This document shows, in pieces, positions 6,526 to 7,574 of a stretch of 7,574 nucleotides of DNA. A program made the position numbers and the translations under genes. The stretch's first letter is position 1. Each line of letters starts with the position of its first letter. Source of the stretch: an uncultured Bacilli bacterium (GTDB lineage: Bacteria > Bacillota_I > Bacilli_A > RF39 > UBA660); NCBI GenBank assembly GCA_947631895.1, contig CANRMU010000044.1, forward strand, positions 1 through 7,574, written 5' to 3'. The notes beneath the pieces are model-generated. The model was not told the DNA's origin and made no database searches. It worked only from the letters and a program-made list of their open reading frames with translations.

Positions 6526-6581
6526 TTATCAATTTATTTTTTAAATTATATTTTCATATAATTCTTTTTGTCGTGTTCCAA

Positions 6582-6613
6582 AAAAACTAGCATACATATG
6601 TATGCTAGTTTTT
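6582..6613. terminator. 32-bp perfect palindrome, bidirectional terminator or IS origin-end hairpin
   Basis: Sixteen-base arms (ending AACTAGCATACAT) are perfectly complementary with no spacer. A-tracts on the left and T-tracts on the right make it terminator-like in both directions between convergent genes. The rpoC gene has its own terminator nearer, so this one probably belongs to the IS, either as the transcription stop for the zinc-knuckle gene or as the structured right (origin) end. Confidence 0.7.
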
Positions 6614-6633
6614 GCTAAGATGAACTTTCCTAT

Positions 6634-6666
6634 AAGAGAAGAAAAGAATAGCTTTACACTATTCTT
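6634..6666 (-). terminator. Intrinsic terminator of rpoC
   Basis: On the minus strand AAGAATAG and CTATTCTT (6659-6666 with 6644-6651) form a perfect 8-bp stem with a 7-nt loop, 8 bp after the rpoC stop, followed by a pyrimidine-rich tail (TTTTCTTCTC). It ends the rpoC transcript rather than continuing into other genes. Confidence 0.7.
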
Positions 6667-6674
6667 GACATTAA

Positions 6675-7574
6675 TTATTCAATTGGTGAAGATACGCTAT
6701 CTAGGCCATCACCTATTAAGTTTTCTTCTAACATTTCCGCAGCTTCATCATCCATAAATTGTTTTTGTAAAGTAAGTTCAATATCACTATATTGTCTTGC
6801 GCCAGTACCAGCTGGAATTAACTTACCAATAATAACATTTTCTTTTAAACCACGTAAGTAATCTACACTACCTTTAATAGCAGCATCGGTTAAGACTTTA
6901 GTAGTTTCTTGGAATGATGCAGCAGATAAGAATGAATCAGTTTGAAGACTACTCTTAGTTATACCAAGCATGATTGGACGTCCTTTAGCAGGAATGCCAC
7001 CATTTAATAAGACTGGTTTATTAGCTTCCGTAAATTCATGTAAGGAAATACTTAAGCCTTCAACTAAGTTTGTATCTCCAGGATCAACAATTCTTATTTT
7101 ATTAATCATTCTCTTAACAATGATTTCGATATGTTTATCGGAAATATCAACACCTTGTAATTTATATACCATTTGAATTTCTTTTAAGATATATTCTTGA
7201 GCGGTAAGTGGGTCAGTAACGGCAAGTAATTCTTTTGGAGAAATAACACCTTCAGTTAATTTATCACCTGCTTGAACAGTATCCCCAACACTTACTCTTA
7301 CTTTCATGTTGTAATTTGTAACATGTTCTCTTGCTTCAACATCATTTTCCACAACAATACGGTGTTTACCATTATCTTCTTTGATACTTGCAACTTTACC
7401 TGCAATTTCAGAAATAGTTGCTTTACCTTTTGGATTACGAGCTTCAAATAATTCTTCAACTCTTGGTAAACCTTGTGTAATATCTTCGCCTGATGCTACA
7501 CCACCTGAGTGGAAGGTACGCATGGTAAGTTGGGTACCAGGTTCACCAATTGATTGAGCAGCCATAATACCAAC
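6675..7574 (-). CDS. rpoC: RNA polymerase beta' subunit, C-terminal part (5' end outside window)
   Basis: The last 299 residues of RpoC are present, in frame from the window edge (VGIMAAQSIGEPG). Recognisable are the trigger-loop region AAQSIGEPGTQLTMRTFHSGGVA, followed by ITQGLPRVEELFEARNPKG, the small domain typical of Gram-positive beta' (no large insertion), and the conserved end block LQTDSFLSAASFQETTKVLTDAAIKG with ENVIIGKLIPAGTG. An acidic tail ends in a TAA stop. The ATG complementary to 7563-7565 is internal, not the start. A terminator follows immediately, and then the IS; the rpsL-rpsG genes often found after rpoC in Bacillota are not here. Confidence 0.97.
   Translation of the reverse strand, partial: VGIMAAQSIGEPGTQLTMRTFHSGGVASGEDITQGLPRVEELFEARNPKGKATISEIAGKVASIKEDNGKHRIVVENDVEAREHVTNYNMKVRVSVGDTVQAGDKLTEGVISPKELLAVTDPLTAQEYILKEIQMVYKLQGVDISDKHIEIIVKRMINKIRIVDPGDTNLVEGLSISLHEFTEANKPVLLNGGIPAKGRPIMLGITKSSLQTDSFLSAASFQETTKVLTDAAIKGSVDYLRGLKENVIIGKLIPAGTGARQYSDIELTLQKQFMDDEAAEMLEENLIGDGLDSVSSPIE

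Larger units (their letters stand above)
5005..6621 (+). mobile_element. IS91-family insertion sequence (boundaries approximate)
   Basis: The element carries an HUH transposase and a small zinc-knuckle gene, both on plus, between host genes that are all on minus. Palindromes lie at both ends: 5052-5087 and 5091-5105 on the left, and a 32-bp perfect palindrome at 6582-6613 on the right. IS91 elements insert without target duplication, with the origin end next to GAAC or CAAG. A GAAC at 6622-6625 follows the right palindrome by 8 bp, which suggests a right end near 6621. The left end cannot be fixed and lies somewhere in 5005-5045. Codon use differs from the host genes. Confidence 0.6.

Noticed and set aside
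6970..7176. Plus-strand frame of 68 codons
   Set aside because: Antisense shadow of rpoC.
1..7574. CRISPR array or tRNA genes
   Set aside because: No regularly spaced repeats and no cloverleaf with a T-arm and acceptor stem were seen on either strand.

Overview
The window is very AT-rich (roughly a quarter G+C by eye) and has the look of an uncultured low-GC member of the Bacillota, probably one of the Mollicutes-related gut Bacilli such as the RF39-like lineages. The reasons are a Gram-positive type RpoC C-terminus, a comEA-comEC pair, GGAGG ribosome binding sites, NNA-rich codon use (Leu mostly TTA) and a SipW-type secreted protein of a kind common in such genomes. The taxonomic placement is inference. 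All six stop codons that can be seen are TAA; TGA is never used as a terminal stop here.

Layout: every host gene is on the minus strand. Reading in the direction of transcription from the right edge: the 3' end of rpoC (6675-7574, start outside the window) with a terminator; an inserted IS91-family element on the plus strand (about 5005-6621); an orphan coiled-coil protein of 289 residues with its own promoter (4085-4954); a 436-bp gap holding a candidate structured RNA of about 290 nt with a strong promoter and an intrinsic terminator (3727-4015); the DNA-uptake genes comEA and comEC, overlapping by 41 bp (948-3648); and the 5' part of a secreted or membrane-anchored surface protein with its own promoter (1-881, 3' end outside the window).

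The mobile element carries an HUH (Y2) transposase and, 6 bp after it, a 72-residue double zinc-knuckle protein. The transposase keeps its zinc ribbon, HUH, Y-x3-Y and C-terminal cysteine motifs, but codon 181 is TGA exactly where the family has the Trp just before the HUH motif. It is therefore either a freshly killed copy or a recoded or read-through gene. Palindromes flank the gene pair, and an IS91-type GAAC tetranucleotide lies 8 bp beyond the right palindrome.

ComEA (dsDNA receptor) and ComEC (transmembrane channel with a nuclease domain) would act together to bring single-stranded DNA into the cell. The RNA directly upstream of comEA is the least explained and most interesting part of the window. 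One 8-bp long-range helix closes a domain of five small hairpins, and the loop of its terminator is complementary to an upstream segment, giving a possible pseudoknot. It does not match any RNA family I can recall with confidence.
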